DNA of 64,000 nucleotides from Allobaculum mucilyticum (GTDB lineage Bacteria; Bacillota_I; Bacilli_A; Erysipelotrichales; Erysipelotrichaceae): contig NZ_CP078089.1 in NCBI RefSeq assembly GCF_022701195.1, positions 868,001 to 932,000 on the forward strand, read 5' to 3'. The first letter of the stretch is position 1. Every line of letters begins with the position of its first letter. Positions 55,463 through 63,806 of the stretch are shown here, one piece after another. The notes beneath the pieces were generated by a model. That model saw only the letters and a program-made list of their open reading frames with translations, did no database searches and had not been told where the DNA came from. Both the position numbers and the translations under genes were made by a program.

Positions 55463-57450
55463 CAGCGAATGATAGATCCGGGTTCTACGCTGTCATCCAG
55501 GAAAACAACGGATACTTTCTTGCCGTTTGTCGAGCACAGGAGCATGCCCTGGCTTTCCGTACCGCGCAGCATAGCGGGTTTCAGGTTGGAAACTACAACA
55601 ACCATTTTTCCTTTGAGGTCTTCCGGTGCATATGCCTGTGCAATACCGGAAACGATCTGGCGGACATCGCCGTTGCCAAGATCGACTTTCTCAATCAGCA
55701 GACGGTTTGCATCCGGATGGACGGAAGCTTCAAGAACACGTCCGGCTTTGAGTTCAACTTTCGCAAAGTCATCAATCTCAATCGGTTCAGCAGGCTTCGG
55801 TGCCTTTTTCGCCTTCTTCTCAGCTTTTGCGGCTTTCTTGGCCTTCTTTTCTTCTTCTTTTTTCAGAGCTTCCGGGTCAACGCCGGCTTCTTTGGCGAAT
55901 TTTTCAGCATCAATACGGGCAAAGAGCGGTTCGATTTTCTTTGCGACCGCATGACCGGTTTCCAGATTGCCGAATGTACGGGCGCTCTCAAGAGAGCGCT
56001 GTTCGGTGCCCAGAGCATCGAGCATTTTCTTCGATGTATCCGGCATGAAGCTTTCCAGAAGGACAGCCGCAATACGGATGCTTTCGGAAAGATTGTAGAG
56101 AACGGTCTGCAGGCGTTCCTGTTTTTCAGGATCCTTAGCCAGTTTCCACGGCTCGGTTTCATCAATGTATTTGTTGGAACGGCGCAGAAGGGTGAAGATT
56201 TCATCCAGCGCAGCGCTGACCTGGAAGTCTTCCATCTTCTCTTCGGTTTTCTTCACCGCATCCATAGCAGTGTTCTTCAGTTCTTCATCAACCGGCTCAG
56301 ATACGCCCGGGTTAGCCAGAATGCCGTCGAAGTACTTGTTCTCCATAGCGATCGTACGGGAAACGAGGTTGCCCAGTACGTTAGCCAGATCGGAGTTGAT
56401 ACGCTCAATAACCAGATCCCAGGTGATGGTTCCATCCTGCGCATAAGGCATTTCATGCAGGCAGTAGTAACGGATGGCATCTACGCCGAAATGGTCGACG
56501 AGATCTTCTGCATAGATAACATTACCTTTAGATTTGGACATTTTGCCCTCGCCGACAAGCATCCATGGATGGCCGAATACTTTTTTAGGCATCGGCAGAT
56601 CAAGAGCCATCAGGAAGATTGGCCAGTAGATCGTATGGAAGCGAAGGATGTCCTTGCCGATAATATGCGTTGCCGGCCAGTACTTTTTAAACATTTCGGA
56701 CTGCTCTTCAAGAGGCAGATCCGGATCATAGCCAAGCGAGGTAATGTAGTTTGTCAGCGCATCAAGCCAGACATAGACAACATGCTTGGGATCAAAATCT
56801 ACAGGGATACCCCAGGTAAAGGACGTTCTCGAAACGCAGAGGTCCTGAAGTCCCGGTTTGAGGAAGTTGTTGAGCATTTCATTCTTGCGGCTTTCCGGCT
56901 GAATGAAATCCGGATGGGTTTCGATGTACTCCATCAGGCGGTCGGCGTATTTGCGCATATTGAAGAAGTACGCTTCTTCTTTGGCTTTGTGAACTTCGCG
57001 TCCGCAGTCCGGGCATTTGCCGTCATTGAGCTGCGATTCAGTCCAGAAGGATTCGCATGGCGTGCAGTACCATCCTTCGTATTCGCCTTTGTAAATATCT
57101 CCCTGTTTATACAGTCTGTTAAAGATTTTCTGAACCGTCTTTTCATGCTGCTCATCCGTTGTACGGATGAAGTAATCGTAAGACGTATTCATCAAATCAA
57201 AGTTGCTGCGGATTTTTGAAGCGACATCATCAACGAATTCTTTCGGAGTAATGCCGGCTGCAGCAGCCTTTTCTTCAATTTTCTGACCGTGCTCATCGGT
57301 ACCGGTCTGAAAGAACACATCATAGCCCTGCGCGCGTTTGAAGCGGGCAAGTGCGTCACTGAGAATAATTTCGTAAGTATTGCCAATATGAGGTTTTCCG
57401 GACGTGTAGGCGATCGCCGTCGTCAGAAAGTAAGGTTCTTTTTCACACAT
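55462..57450 (-). CDS. metG: Methionyl-tRNA synthetase with C-terminal tRNA-binding domain
   Basis: Charges tRNA-Met. The 662-residue protein has HIGN at residue 21 (HIGH motif), a zinc knuckle with two CxxC pairs (CTPC and CPDC) near 127-148, KMSKSKGN near 302-309 and the anticodon-binding helical part. A Lys/Ala-rich linker (KKAAKAEKKAKKAPK) leads to an EMAP/Trbp-type domain from about 560 (DFAKVELKAGRVLEASVHPDANRL). The size fits the Bacillus-type long form. No T-box motif was found upstream. Confidence 0.97.
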   Translation of the reverse strand: MCEKEPYFLTTAIAYTSGKPHIGNTYEIILSDALARFKRAQGYDVFFQTGTDEHGQKIEEKAAAAGITPKEFVDDVASKIRSNFDLMNTSYDYFIRTTDEQHEKTVQKIFNRLYKQGDIYKGEYEGWYCTPCESFWTESQLNDGKCPDCGREVHKAKEEAYFFNMRKYADRLMEYIETHPDFIQPESRKNEMLNNFLKPGLQDLCVSRTSFTWGIPVDFDPKHVVYVWLDALTNYITSLGYDPDLPLEEQSEMFKKYWPATHIIGKDILRFHTIYWPIFLMALDLPMPKKVFGHPWMLVGEGKMSKSKGNVIYAEDLVDHFGVDAIRYYCLHEMPYAQDGTITWDLVIERINSDLANVLGNLVSRTIAMENKYFDGILANPGVSEPVDEELKNTAMDAVKKTEEKMEDFQVSAALDEIFTLLRRSNKYIDETEPWKLAKDPEKQERLQTVLYNLSESIRIAAVLLESFMPDTSKKMLDALGTEQRSLESARTFGNLETGHAVAKKIEPLFARIDAEKFAKEAGVDPEALKKEEEKKAKKAAKAEKKAKKAPKPAEPIEIDDFAKVELKAGRVLEASVHPDANRLLIEKVDLGNGDVRQIVSGIAQAYAPEDLKGKMVVVVSNLKPAMLRGTESQGMLLCSTNGKKVSVVFLDDSVEPGSIIR

Positions 57451-57658
57451 GATCTCTCATCCTTTCCTGCAGGATTCCGGACATTCTGGATCAGGCCCGG
57501 TCTGTCAAAAAGTTTAGCATAATTTCGAACTAAAGCCGTTCTGCCATAAAAATTGGCATCAACGACAGAAAAAAGGAGAGCTCTTTCCTGCACAGAGTTC
57601 CCTTCTGCCTTCGCCGCGACAGGCCTGAAGCACTGTTTCCGGCTTTGCAAAGGCAGAA

Positions 57659-57701
57659 ACGGCATCCTTCGTTCTGCATAATACAGTCTGAAGAATGCCG
57701 T
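57659..57701 (-). other. Strong hairpin after the RDD-PHP gene
   Basis: ACGGCAT-CTTC and GAAG-ATGCCGT enclose a 19-base loop. A broken T stretch follows on the minus strand (TTTCTGCCTTT), so it may be a weak terminator for the gene ending at 57750. Confidence 0.5.
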
Positions 57702-57749
57702 ATTCATTTTAAAAACAGATGATCCGCAAACTGGATTTTTAAGCCTGGA

Positions 57750-59486
57750 TCAGCGGATGGATTTTGGACGGCTGGCCGCACGGGTAAAGAGACGGACCGT
57801 CTTTTCGCCTTTTTCAGACATGCCTGTCCGGCCGATTTCACGTCCTGGAATGCGGGTTCCATGATAATCCGAGCCTCCGGTAATCAGCGCTTTTTCCGCT
57901 GCCGCAAGATGGAGCAGGAACTCCTTCATCCGGTCGCTGTTTCTTGGCGAGAAGACTTCAAAACCGTCCAGTCCGCCTTCGAGCAGACCGCCGATGACTT
58001 CATCGCTGAGCTTATCGATCCGCCAGCCGGACAGAATCGCCAGTCCGCCTGCTTTGTGAATCGCCTGGATGACTTTCAGGACGCTTGGATAGTGCACTTT
58101 GATCTCGCAGATGCCGCCTTCACCGAAATAATCTGCAAAGAAACGGCGGCGCGCTTCTTCTTCGCTTGTTGTTCCGTCAATGTAGCGGGAAACCGTCGGC
58201 AGTTTTCTTGCCTGCGGGTTGTCAAAAACCAGATTGGTCAGTTCCTTTGGCGGAAGCAGCTTGAAACGCGAATTGGACAGAAGAGCATCCGAGTCCACTT
58301 TCAGACCGGCTGCTTTTTCAAAGCAGCGGATCCGCTCCATGGAGACATTTTTCTCGCGTGTCAGCGACAGACGTTCAATTTCGTCAAAGAACGGGTCTGT
58401 CCAGTCGATGTAATAGCCAAGAATACGGAGACGCTCCCCGTACAGTTCGCAATCGATCTCTACACCCGGGATGTACTGAATGTTATACAGTCCTGCAAAG
58501 CGGACAGCCTGCGCATTGGCGCGGGCGTTGTTGTGGTCCGTAATGGAAATGACGTCCATATGCCGGTCGCGGGCAATCCGGAAGATATCTTCGACTTCTG
58601 TATCCGCATCATCGCTGTAGTTCGAACGGATGTGCAGGTCGATGCCGGAAATCCGGTCCGCATCAATGTGCTGGCTTTCTGTCGTCAGGTGTACTGCACT
58701 GGCAGCAGCAGCTCCGGCAGCCGCAGCCGTTCCTGCTTTTGATGCCGCAGAAGAATTAGATGCGCTCTGCACTGCGGAAGACTCAGCTGGTTTAGCCTTT
58801 TTGACGCTCTTAGGCTGTTTCGATGCATTTTTCGAAGCGGCCTTTTTTGTTTTCTTTGGCTTTGCGCTCTCGGTCTGTTCCTGTCCGTCTTTTTCGGAAG
58901 CCGGAACGATTTTCATGCCATAGCGCGGCACATAGACAGTGACCAGACCGAAAATATAGTCAAAAATTGTCCGCTGCTGCGGGGAAAGCATTACGCACAG
59001 ACCGTTGAGCAGCCACCATATGAGAATGCCGATAATAGAAAAGAAGTAGCCGAATAACATCATCGGCGCGCCGATGCCAAGCAGTTCTCTCATGACAAGA
59101 CGCATCGCCGAAGCCGGCTTTTTGGACATGCTGACAAGACGCAGTCCCATCATTTTGCCGCCCCAGGTATATCCGCCTTTGGCAGCTGTATATAAAGGAA
59201 GCAGGATGCAGCTCGTTAAAAACAGGAGCGCATACATAATATAGAAAAGCAGGTCAAAATAAGCCGGAGGAATGACTCCGGACAGAATCAGGATAAACTC
59301 CACTCCCCATACATAAACGGGAAGCAGACAGATGCTCAGATCAATCAGATATGCATACAGATGGTTTTCGTAATCGTTCAGAGTCCGCCCTAAGAAAGCG
59401 GCTTTTTTATAGCCTTCCTTGAGGTAGAGTTCCTGTTCTTTGACAAACTTCGCCTGCTCGAGTTCTTTTTTTGAGTATTGTGCCAT
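57750..59486 (-). CDS. RDD membrane domain fused to a PHP-type metallophosphoesterase domain
   Basis: The 578-residue protein starts with an RDD-type membrane part (residues 35-190, four hydrophobic segments; the Arg of RTLNDYENHLYAYLIDLSICLLP and the KMMGLRLVSM block). A Lys/Ala/Ser-rich linker (about 195-270) leads to a PHP domain from 280: DLHIRSNYSDD (His285, with Arg287 where DLHxH has His), SITDHNNA, PGVEIDCE and GGSDYHG (Asp540, His542). PHP domains use metal ions to cleave phosphoesters or 3'-5' nucleotides. The ATG at 59486 has GAGG before it; an upstream ATG at 59510 lacks a site. Substrate unknown. Confidence 0.85.
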   Translation of the reverse strand: MAQYSKKELEQAKFVKEQELYLKEGYKKAAFLGRTLNDYENHLYAYLIDLSICLLPVYVWGVEFILILSGVIPPAYFDLLFYIMYALLFLTSCILLPLYTAAKGGYTWGGKMMGLRLVSMSKKPASAMRLVMRELLGIGAPMMLFGYFFSIIGILIWWLLNGLCVMLSPQQRTIFDYIFGLVTVYVPRYGMKIVPASEKDGQEQTESAKPKKTKKAASKNASKQPKSVKKAKPAESSAVQSASNSSAASKAGTAAAAGAAAASAVHLTTESQHIDADRISGIDLHIRSNYSDDADTEVEDIFRIARDRHMDVISITDHNNARANAQAVRFAGLYNIQYIPGVEIDCELYGERLRILGYYIDWTDPFFDEIERLSLTREKNVSMERIRCFEKAAGLKVDSDALLSNSRFKLLPPKELTNLVFDNPQARKLPTVSRYIDGTTSEEEARRRFFADYFGEGGICEIKVHYPSVLKVIQAIHKAGGLAILSGWRIDKLSDEVIGGLLEGGLDGFEVFSPRNSDRMKEFLLHLAAAEKALITGGSDYHGTRIPGREIGRTGMSEKGEKTVRLFTRAASRPKSIR

Positions 59487-59549
59487 TTTTGCCTCGATTC
59501 TCTCTGTCATTGTAACAGCTTCCTGTTTCTTGCCAATTGACTGCTCCCG

Positions 59550-59576
59550 AAAAACGCCAGGCTGCTGCCTGGCGTT
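59550..59576 (-). terminator. Terminator of the Ser/Glu-rich surface protein gene
   Basis: AACGCCAGGC-loop-GCCTGGCGTT, a perfect 10-bp stem, then TTTTT on the minus strand. Confidence 0.9.
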
Positions 59577-59697
59577 AAGAATCAGATGGTAAGAAAAACG
59601 GAAGACTGGATCCGCCGCTCAGGCAGACCCAAAGCACGCACTGCGTGCCAGATACGGGTTAAAAAGGACAGTTTAAGACTAGTCCAGCTGTCTTAGC

Positions 59698-61440
59698 TTA
59701 CTTCAGCTTTCTTTTCTTTGAAGCAAGAAGTGCAAGAGCAGAAGCGGAGAGCGTAAAGCCGGCTGCCGGGATAAACAGCATGGTATGGCTTGCGGTATTG
59801 ACCGAAGCAGCACTGCCGACTCCGCCGCTTCCCTGTTTGATCGGCATGCCAAGACGGTACTGGTTGGCCTGCTGATACAGAGTCTGGAAGCGGGTGCTTC
59901 CATTTTCGATCAGATAGTCATTGACCGAGCGCCGCTGAGAATTGCTCATGGAGTTCCATGCCTGCATGCCAGAAAGGATCTGCTGGTAGTTGGACTCGTT
60001 AACGCCTCTGATCACTGCACCATTTCTTGTGCAGTATTTGGCAACGAAGTCATTGCCTGTTGTATCGAGAGTCAGACGGATCGGGTTGGCGAGCATGCTG
60101 ACCTTGCTTTCCTGGCTGACCTGATCGCTCAGATCCGCAGCACGGACTTTGCCATCCTCTGCCTGCTGATCAAATACATTCAGTGCAACCAGCTCGCCAG
60201 CTGGAACTGCAGCCGCTTCTCCGGTTTCGATTTCAGCAGTTTCGCGCTGATCCTGTTCATACTGCGGCGTAAGCACAGCCGATCCGGAAATCGGGAAAGT
60301 CAGACCGTTGGTCATGTCATACGAGCAGCTTCCGTCCGAATAAATCTGGACGTGAATGACGCCGTTTGCATCAACGGAATAGTCAAACAGAATCATCAGA
60401 TCGCCTACAGAGACTCTCCAGTACTGTTTGGATTCAATACGCAGATCGCCGTTTTCATAAACATAGGAAACAGGGATCGTTACATGAGCGGGCCAGCCAG
60501 CTGCCTGGGCGATCAGAGCAGCAGCCTGGGAGGCATATTCATCTTCAACCGGTGCGTATTCAATTACGCTCAGGCCTTTCGGGCGGTGAGCAGGCAGCAA
60601 GTTGAGCGAACCTTCGCTGTATACATAGACCGGTTTCTGAACTGGAGCCGGTTCTTCTTCAGATTTTGATGCTTCCGGACTTTCAACAGGCGTACCCGGG
60701 TTCTGTTCAGGCTCTCCGGATGGTTTTTCCTGGACTGGTACTGATGGAACAGGTGTTATTGTTTCTGCTCCTGAATCCGGTGCTGAAGTATCTGTTCCGG
60801 AAACTGATTCAGTCGATTCTGTGGGTACAGAAGGATCCTGTTCCGGTTTTGAAGACTCAGCTGAAGATGCAGATGAATCGTCTTTGGAATCTGCTGGTTT
60901 CTGCGAAGATTCTTCTTTGCTTTCAGCCGAAGAGCTTTCTTCGCTGTTCTTTTCTTCGGAAGACTCTGCCTCGCTTACAGACTCTTCAGTCTGTTCTGAA
61001 GAAGCTTCAGAAGCTGGTACCTGAGTCTCTTCCGGGGCTGGTGTCTGGGCAGCCTGACGGTCGAGAAGAACCTGGGCGTTCTGTGCAAGGGTGATATAGT
61101 CAGCACCAAAAGCAAGACCTGCATTCTGAATGATCGTCTGCTCTTCTGGTGTCATTGCATCAAAGATAGCTTTGGATTTTGCAAGAACGGGCGCATTTTC
61201 TTCAGTTACGCTTGTATACCAGATGAATTCGAATGTCTCGCTTCCGTCTGGTAGAACGCGTGAAATGCGGGTACCGCAGAATTCCTCAATAAATCTGTCC
61301 GGCGTATAGGTTTCCGAATTAGCCGGTGTGCTGTAATCAGCGGTTACGTCCTGCGCACTGATATTGGACATCAGGGTTCCAGCGGGAAGGCAGGCCCCCG
61401 CAAGCAGGGCGGCAAGAGAATAGAGTGAACTTTTTTTCAT
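59698..61440 (-). CDS. Secreted Ser/Glu-rich surface protein with C-terminal anchor-like tail
   Basis: A signal peptide (MKKSSLYSLAALLAGACLPAG) starts this 580-residue protein. Residues 135-265 are low-complexity Ser/Glu/Pro/Thr sequence (SSEEKNSEESSSAESKEESSQ), a likely wall-spanning spacer. Two short helical blocks resemble each other: near 45-110 (RFIEEFCGTRIS, FDAMTPEEQTIIQNAG) and near 460-530 (DFVAKYCTRNGAVIRG, WNSMSNSQRRSVNDYL). The C-terminus is a hydrophobic helix and KKRKLK, as in sortase substrates, but no LPxTG precedes it. Role unknown; surface display is inferred. Confidence 0.78.
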   Translation of the reverse strand: MKKSSLYSLAALLAGACLPAGTLMSNISAQDVTADYSTPANSETYTPDRFIEEFCGTRISRVLPDGSETFEFIWYTSVTEENAPVLAKSKAIFDAMTPEEQTIIQNAGLAFGADYITLAQNAQVLLDRQAAQTPAPEETQVPASEASSEQTEESVSEAESSEEKNSEESSSAESKEESSQKPADSKDDSSASSAESSKPEQDPSVPTESTESVSGTDTSAPDSGAETITPVPSVPVQEKPSGEPEQNPGTPVESPEASKSEEEPAPVQKPVYVYSEGSLNLLPAHRPKGLSVIEYAPVEDEYASQAAALIAQAAGWPAHVTIPVSYVYENGDLRIESKQYWRVSVGDLMILFDYSVDANGVIHVQIYSDGSCSYDMTNGLTFPISGSAVLTPQYEQDQRETAEIETGEAAAVPAGELVALNVFDQQAEDGKVRAADLSDQVSQESKVSMLANPIRLTLDTTGNDFVAKYCTRNGAVIRGVNESNYQQILSGMQAWNSMSNSQRRSVNDYLIENGSTRFQTLYQQANQYRLGMPIKQGSGGVGSAASVNTASHTMLFIPAAGFTLSASALALLASKKRKLK

Positions 61441-61513
61441 AATGCAGTTTGAATATCCTTTCCGCCGGATGCTTCTCCGGCCTGTTCAGTCTAGTAGTCC
61501 AGTCTGAAAAAGT

Positions 61514-62656
61514 CTACAGGAAGCGTTTCTTCACATACTCCCGCGTTTTTTCATCGCAGTCTTTCAGATCCTGCAGAGTGGGCTTTTCAATATAGGGGAT
61601 GTTCTCGAGGGCATCGATGATGGCTTCCTCGATCTGTGTAAATTCAATGGTTCCGTTTAAAAACAGTTCAACCGCCTGTTCATCCGCTGCATTAAAGATG
61701 CAGCCTGCATTGCCCCGTCTTTTTCCCGTCTCAATAGCAACAGGAAGGATCGGATAGCGCACAGGATCCATTTCACGGAAGTTCAGTGTCAGAGCTTTCG
61801 TTAAGTCCAGCGGGTGATCTTCATGAAGGACTGGTCTTCTTGGTCCATACAGAGCGTACTGAATCGGCAGACGCATGTCTGCACTGCCCAGCTGGGCAAT
61901 CGATGCCCCGTCCTGGTATTCAACAATCGAATGCACGATGGACTGCGGGTGAATGACTGTCGCGATCTGTTCATACGGCAGATCAAAGAGATAATGAGCT
62001 TCAATGACCTCAAATCCCTTGTTGACCATTGTTGCCGAATCAATCGTAATCCGCTTTCCCATGTTCCATGAAGGATGGGCAAGCGCACGCTCCGGCGTAA
62101 TGCCGGAAAGTTCATCCCGGCTTAAATCACGAAGCGAACCGCCGGATGCAGTAATGATCAGACGCTTTACATCCGCCCGGTCATTACCCTGCAGGCACTG
62201 CCAGATGGCGGAATGCTCGGAATCAATCGGACGAAGCGTACTGGAATGACGGCTCAGCGCTTCTTTGACCAGTTCGCCGCCGCACACCAGGGATTCTTTG
62301 TTGGCCAGAGCCACATCTTTATCCCGTTCAATGGCAGCAAGCGTCGGAGCCAGTCCGCGAAAACCGACAGTCGCATTGATCAGCAGATCATAGTCTGCCT
62401 CTTGAGCTAACCGTTCCATCTGCGACTGCGTTCCATACCACTTCACACCGTCTTTTTCTTCATCGTGTTCCAGGGTACTCAGACCGGCATAGCGGACGGT
62501 ATCAAACTCCTGCACAATCTTCTCAAGGGCTTCTTTCTGATGACCGGCGCTTACGCCGACCAGTTCAAAATCGCCGGGGTGCTGACGAAGCACATCCAGC
62601 GTCTGCGTACCGATTGATCCGGTCGCGCCAAGAAGAAGAATTTTTACAGGTTTCAT
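61514..62656 (-). CDS. dxr: 1-deoxy-D-xylulose-5-phosphate reductoisomerase
   Basis: Dxr makes 2-C-methylerythritol 4-phosphate in the MEP isoprenoid pathway. The 380-residue protein has the NADPH motif LLLGATGSIGTQTLDVL, the metal/substrate region NKESLVCGGEL, PIDSEHSAIWQCLQG, ASGGSLRD, HPSWNMGKRITIDSATMVNKGFEVIEA and the C-terminal domain. The ATG at 62656 with GGAG before it is chosen over a GTG two codons upstream. In many Firmicutes dxr lies with cdsA and rseP; here it stands alone between a surface protein and mobile DNA. Confidence 0.96.
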   Translation of the reverse strand: MKPVKILLLGATGSIGTQTLDVLRQHPGDFELVGVSAGHQKEALEKIVQEFDTVRYAGLSTLEHDEEKDGVKWYGTQSQMERLAQEADYDLLINATVGFRGLAPTLAAIERDKDVALANKESLVCGGELVKEALSRHSSTLRPIDSEHSAIWQCLQGNDRADVKRLIITASGGSLRDLSRDELSGITPERALAHPSWNMGKRITIDSATMVNKGFEVIEAHYLFDLPYEQIATVIHPQSIVHSIVEYQDGASIAQLGSADMRLPIQYALYGPRRPVLHEDHPLDLTKALTLNFREMDPVRYPILPVAIETGKRRGNAGCIFNAADEQAVELFLNGTIEFTQIEEAIIDALENIPYIEKPTLQDLKDCDEKTREYVKKRFL

Positions 62657-62739
62657 ACACACTCCATTGCCGTTTTCCCCTGCAGTACGGGAATCATTTT
62701 GGGCTGTATTCTGCTCTGATTTAAAGAGCGGTCTTTTTT

Positions 62740-62783
62740 ATTATAGGCCCAGTTTTCATATTACGGCTGATCCGGGATGTCAA
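62740..62783 (-). promoter_or_regulatory. Candidate promoters of dxr
   Basis: Minus strand TTGACA - 17 bp - TATGAA (62755-62783), and a second, perfect TATAAT at 62740-62745 without a good -35. Confidence 0.6.
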
Positions 62784-62882
62784 TCATTTTACCATTTGTA
62801 CGTCTGTGAATTTTTAAATTCCTTTTCATGCCATCAAGTATCCCAATCCTGTATGGAGACAGCAGAAAAGGACAATCTAAAA

Positions 62883-63065
62883 TTTCTTGAGGTGGGCACA
62901 GGCCTATAAAGTTTTCTGAGGTGCGAACCTCAAGAGACTAAGGCGACCTTTAAAGCTTCGTGAGGCTGGGGGGGAGGTGTCAGCTGAAGGGGGCATTAGA
63001 CATAGCTCGGACCATGCCCCCTGGAAGCTGACACCTCCCCCCCTATCCATTTTCTTGAGGTTTTC
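62883..63065. repeat. Compound inverted-repeat block with GAGGT repeats
   Basis: The core is a hairpin: arms of 18 bp (62968-62985 with 63026-63043, starting with seven G and including AGGTGTCAGCT) and 9 bp (AGGGGGCAT with ATGCCCCCT) separated by a 2/3-base bulge, with a 17-base loop. Around it are several copies of (T)TGAGGT: 62888, 62919, and near 63053, plus the palindrome TGAGGT-GCGA-ACCTCA at 62918-62933. No gene is supported on either strand. It could be a mobile-element end, a replication or recombination site, or a structured RNA. Confidence 0.7.
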
Positions 63066-63140
63066 GCCTCTCTGAGACTTATGGGTATTGAAAGAGCTTT
63101 CCGCACGAAATACAGTTAGGAGTAACAAAGCGTAAAAAAA

Positions 63141-63184
63141 GGACGAAACCCCATTTGAAGTTGGCCACTCAAAAGGTTTCGTCC
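63141..63184 (-). other. Conserved hairpin ahead of the ISL3-type element ORF
   Basis: GGACGAAACC and GGTTTCGTCC enclose a 24-base loop; on the minus strand seven T follow, giving a terminator shape facing outward. The same structure is kept in the relic at 43824-43865. Confidence 0.65.
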
Positions 63185-63203
63185 TGCCCAGAAAGGCATC
63201 TAT

Positions 63204-63755
63204 ATGATAACAATCGGACATCCCCTTAACAACGATCTCCTTAAGAATACAGATTCGGATCCGACTGCTATCCAACATCACCTTCAGTCTGAATACAACC
63301 AGGACTACGATCATTTTATGGCTGGTCATCCTGTCTGCCCTGATTGCGGACATCGGCTGTACCGCCATGACACATGCAACCGAAGTGTTAAGATCCAATC
63401 GGCACAAACCGTAGTAAGCCTCACTATCCACCGAGTCCATTGCCCACATTGCGGCAGAACCCATCGTGTTCTGCCGCTTTTCGTCATTCCCAGCTTCCAG
63501 ATCTGCAGCGACACCGCTGCTGAAATCATTCAGCTTCACAACAGTGGAAAGCCAGTTTCCAAGCAGTCCAACGGACTGGTTGATGCATCGACGGCCTACC
63601 GCTTTCTAAACCAGATGAAGAAGCGCTTTTCTGCCGTTCTTAAACGACTGCGCACTTTCAACGATCTATTCACATGTTCCGCAGTAAAAATCGGTCCTTA
63701 CCTGATGATTTCTCCTGGATTTCTGCATTTTTCGATTTTTCAACCTATAACGTGA
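63204..63755 (+). CDS. DUF6431-like zinc-finger protein of the ISL3-type element
   Basis: The 183-residue protein carries two CxxC pairs with His in between (HPVCPDCGHRLYRHDTCNRSVKI and RVHCPHCGRTHRVLPLFVIP), like the DUF6431 proteins found beside transposases. The second half (STAYRFLNQMKKRFSAVL) is helical. It probably binds DNA or helps the transposase. An AGAAAGGC site precedes the ATG. It is followed 51 bp later by the transposase start. The family name is recalled from motif likeness and should be verified. Confidence 0.65.
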   Translation: MITIGHPLNNDLLKNTDSDPTAIQHHLQSEYNQDYDHFMAGHPVCPDCGHRLYRHDTCNRSVKIQSAQTVVSLTIHRVHCPHCGRTHRVLPLFVIPSFQICSDTAAEIIQLHNSGKPVSKQSNGLVDASTAYRFLNQMKKRFSAVLKRLRTFNDLFTCSAVKIGPYLMISPGFLHFSIFQPIT

Positions 63756-63806
63756 CGCGTCATTTCTCCTCCTATGAGAATCTGCCATCACTAAGGAGGA
63801 AGGACT

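Noticed and set aside
52309-57219. Long plus-strand frames opposite mglA (52309-53388) and metG (55717-57219)
   Set aside because: Both are antisense to intact, recognisable genes.
57451-57749. T-box riboswitch upstream of metG
   Set aside because: No AGGGTGGNACCGCG-type antiterminator motif or matching specifier structure is present.
62904-63539. 211-codon minus-strand frame over the hairpin block and the ISL3 ORF
   Set aside because: Its sequence is the complement of the zinc-finger ORF plus the inverted repeats; no start signal fits.
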